Assembly (NCBI GenBank): GCA_051294375.1
Contig: CM119266.1
Location: forward strand, 23,584,776 to 23,648,775
Direction: 5' to 3'
Source: Paraspadella gotoi
Taxonomy: Eukaryota; Chaetognatha
Length of the DNA stretch: 64,000 nt
The position numbers were made by a program, and so were the translations under genes. Under the pieces are notes generated by a model. The model saw only the letters and a program-made list of their open reading frames with translations. It was not told the origin of the DNA and searched no databases. Within the stretch, counting starts at the first letter, position 1, and every line of letters starts with the position of its first letter. Positions 61,844-64,000 of this stretch are shown here, one piece after another.

Positions 61844-62509
61844 CCGTCCGGCCTAAGTGGTAAACGTCATTTTCACATCGATGACCCGTGAGGTCCAACG
61901 AATTTACGTCGAGCGACACCAGGGTCGCCTCGCGGGCGTAAGTGGGCGTGTCTGCCCGAAGAGGAACTCCGGCGTCGCCACGTCAATTCGGGACCCATGA
62001 AAATAATCTCGACGACACCGAATACTAAAGAGGCGGTTTTCTATGAAATTGGTGAACCAATATAAAAATTATCCATTCATTTAATAAATAAGCTATCTTG
62101 CCCCTGACTTTGGCAGCTTTGGTGGTTTAAGGCCTCATCACTTTTTTCTTTCTTTTTCTCCTTATTTTTCTTTTCTTTTTTCATTTTTCTTTTCATTTAA
62201 AATCTGTTTGCATATAAACCCTGAGCCAACTATTTTCTCCCTAAATCAGTTTCGCCGATCAAAAAGAATTCTTTCGCCTCCCAACTTTGACTCCCACATC
62301 TTCTTACAGTCCCCCCCAACCCGCCTCTTTAGTATTCGGTGTCGTCGGGGAGAATTATTTTCATGGGTCCCGAATTGACGGGCGACGCCGGAGTTCCTCT
62401 TCGGGCAGACACGCCCACTTATGCCCGCGAGGCGACCCTGGTGTAGCTCGACGTAAATTCGTTGGACCTCACGGGTCATCGATGTGAAAATGACGTTACC
62501 CTAGACGAC

Positions 62510-62518
62510 GAGCATGGC
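62510..62518 (-). other. Empty target site of the transposon
   Basis: Read on the minus strand, GTCGTC-GCCATGCTC-GTCGTC continues to GTAACGTCATTTTCAC. The left arm has the same flanks, but with the insertion between duplicated GCCATGGTC and a diverged link before TAAACGTCATTTTCAC. Confidence 0.75.
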
Positions 62519-62641
62519 GACGACGACGACTACGACGCTAACGACGAAGAGAAATTCTCAAATCATAAAGCATTGATGATCGGCTTAATGATGACTAAAT
62601 TTCAGCGTATCGACCCCGCCATATAAATGGCCAACTTTTCT

Positions 62642-62730
<89 letters not shown>

Positions 62731-63272
62731 GTCCGTTTGTCAGTTTTGTTTACAGTTAGACGGTCATTTCTGCGAATACGGAAATGGATTCGTCGTCCGA
62801 GTTGATTGTAGAACGGACATCGATTGATCTGTGTGTTTAAGAATCCCTGCGCAACTGGAGAACCAAAAAATCAAAACTTGGCAATTCCGAGCTTTGCCAT
62901 TTCATTATCTAATCAATCCCGCGAATTAACCTATCGCGTTCCAACCCCAAGTGACACTTCGGGCCAACCCCGATCCCCGATCCGCTCCAAACTTTCCTCT
63001 CAAATCAGATTTCCTCCTCGTAAATTATGACGCAATCGATTTCAGACGAATCGAAACTCGTTTAGGGCGACGACGACGATAGCGACGACGACGAACGACG
63101 AGGACGGCTCGATTCGATTAAAGTCCTTTTCGCCCTCCCGCCAAGGAGAGACTGAGAGAGAGGTAGAGAGAAGAGGCATTCGTCGTCAAAGTCTAGACAC
63201 GCAATCCGCTGCCCGCGTAATCGGACTCAGTCTCCCGCGTCCTCTCTCTCTCTCTCTCTCTCTCCTCTCTCT

Positions 63273-63308
<36 letters not shown>

Positions 63309-63574
63309 CTCCTTCTCTCTCTCACCCCCTCGTTTCCGCTTTCTAATAAACGGGGGAGGGATAAATCGACAGAGATGGAGAGACCTCGCGACGGCCCCGC
63401 CGTGACGGTCACGTGACGGCTCTCACGTGACCTTGACGCTCGCCGCTGTTCATCATCGCGGATCGAGGGATTCTGTGAGTTCCGCCAGAATCTGACTAGC
63501 AAAGGCGCCGCCAAAGGATTCCACTGAATCGGCGATCATTCGTCTCCTTCGTCCATCCACCTCTGTCTCGCTCC

Positions 63575-63630
<56 letters not shown>

Positions 63631-64000
63631 ACACTAAGGGCGGCTCAGGACAGAGACGTCGGCTGATACGACGTGGTTGAGCGATCGCAGACGGACAGAC
63701 GGAGAGAAAAAAAGGAGAGAGAAAAAGAGAAGAGAGAGAGAAATAAAAACCAGCAAATTTCTCTTCCGATTTTTTTTTTTTTTTTAGAAGCATTCAAATT
63801 GAAATCGTATACTCCGACTCCGAGATTTCTTTTCGTCAAGAGGGTCCTATATGGATAATACTATGCCCCATTTGTTTTCTGATCCATTTTCACCAAAATC
63901 CACTTGGGTCCTAGGATACTTTTCATCTTGGCCGACAAATCCAAACTCAATTCATCTCGCATCACAATTTTTTTTCTTTTTCTAATTTACGGTGTAACCC

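Overview
The window is nuclear DNA of a multicellular animal, probably an invertebrate. The best evidence is one spliced gene on the + strand (about 53.25-56.38 kb) with GT..AG introns of mostly 70-160 bp and a polyadenylation signal. The rest has the composition of animal intergenic DNA: a very high load of (GA)n/(CT)n, (GAAA)n and (GAC/GTC)n repeats, several minisatellites, one non-autonomous DNA transposon and one LTR-retrotransposon fragment. I cannot name the species. No rRNA, tRNA, CRISPR or bacterial-type operon was seen.

Layout. 0-5.7 kb: two nested inverted repeats, the last arm full of small indels. 5.7-13.4 kb: gene-poor DNA with GA/CT tracts, a GC-rich promoter-like patch near 8.4 kb and a roughly 41-bp minisatellite running into a gap. 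13.8-32.1 kb: a large fold-back, in which 16.9-21.2 kb returns inverted at 27.8-32.1 kb, around a smaller palindrome centred on 22.29 kb and an error-rich direct copy of 13.8-16.1 kb at 25.1-27.65 kb. 32.6-40 kb: a minisatellite at 33.05-33.34 kb, repeats, and a TATA plus GCCATCTTG promoter candidate at 36.5 kb. 40.2-44.05 kb: a minus-strand LTR retrotransposon fragment in low-accuracy sequence that continues to the gap at 45.6 kb. 45.6-53 kb: repeats, a weak two-exon candidate, and a CpG-rich patch with a CRE at 52.3-52.5 kb. 53.25-56.38 kb: the spliced gene, encoding about 389 residues with one transmembrane segment, a helical stalk and a Cys/Trp-containing C-terminal domain. 57.8-64 kb: an inverted pair of arms; the left arm carries a 2,381-bp transposon flanked by a 9-bp duplication, and the right arm keeps the empty site.

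Interpretation. The fold-backs, error-rich third copies and 25-N gaps at junctions look like assembly joins of two haplotypes or fold-back long reads, although true palindromes cannot be excluded from sequence alone. Most long open frames here are low-complexity translations of repeats and are not genes. The strongest biology is the transposon with its filled and empty sites, and the many-small-exon membrane protein gene, which I cannot assign to a family with confidence.
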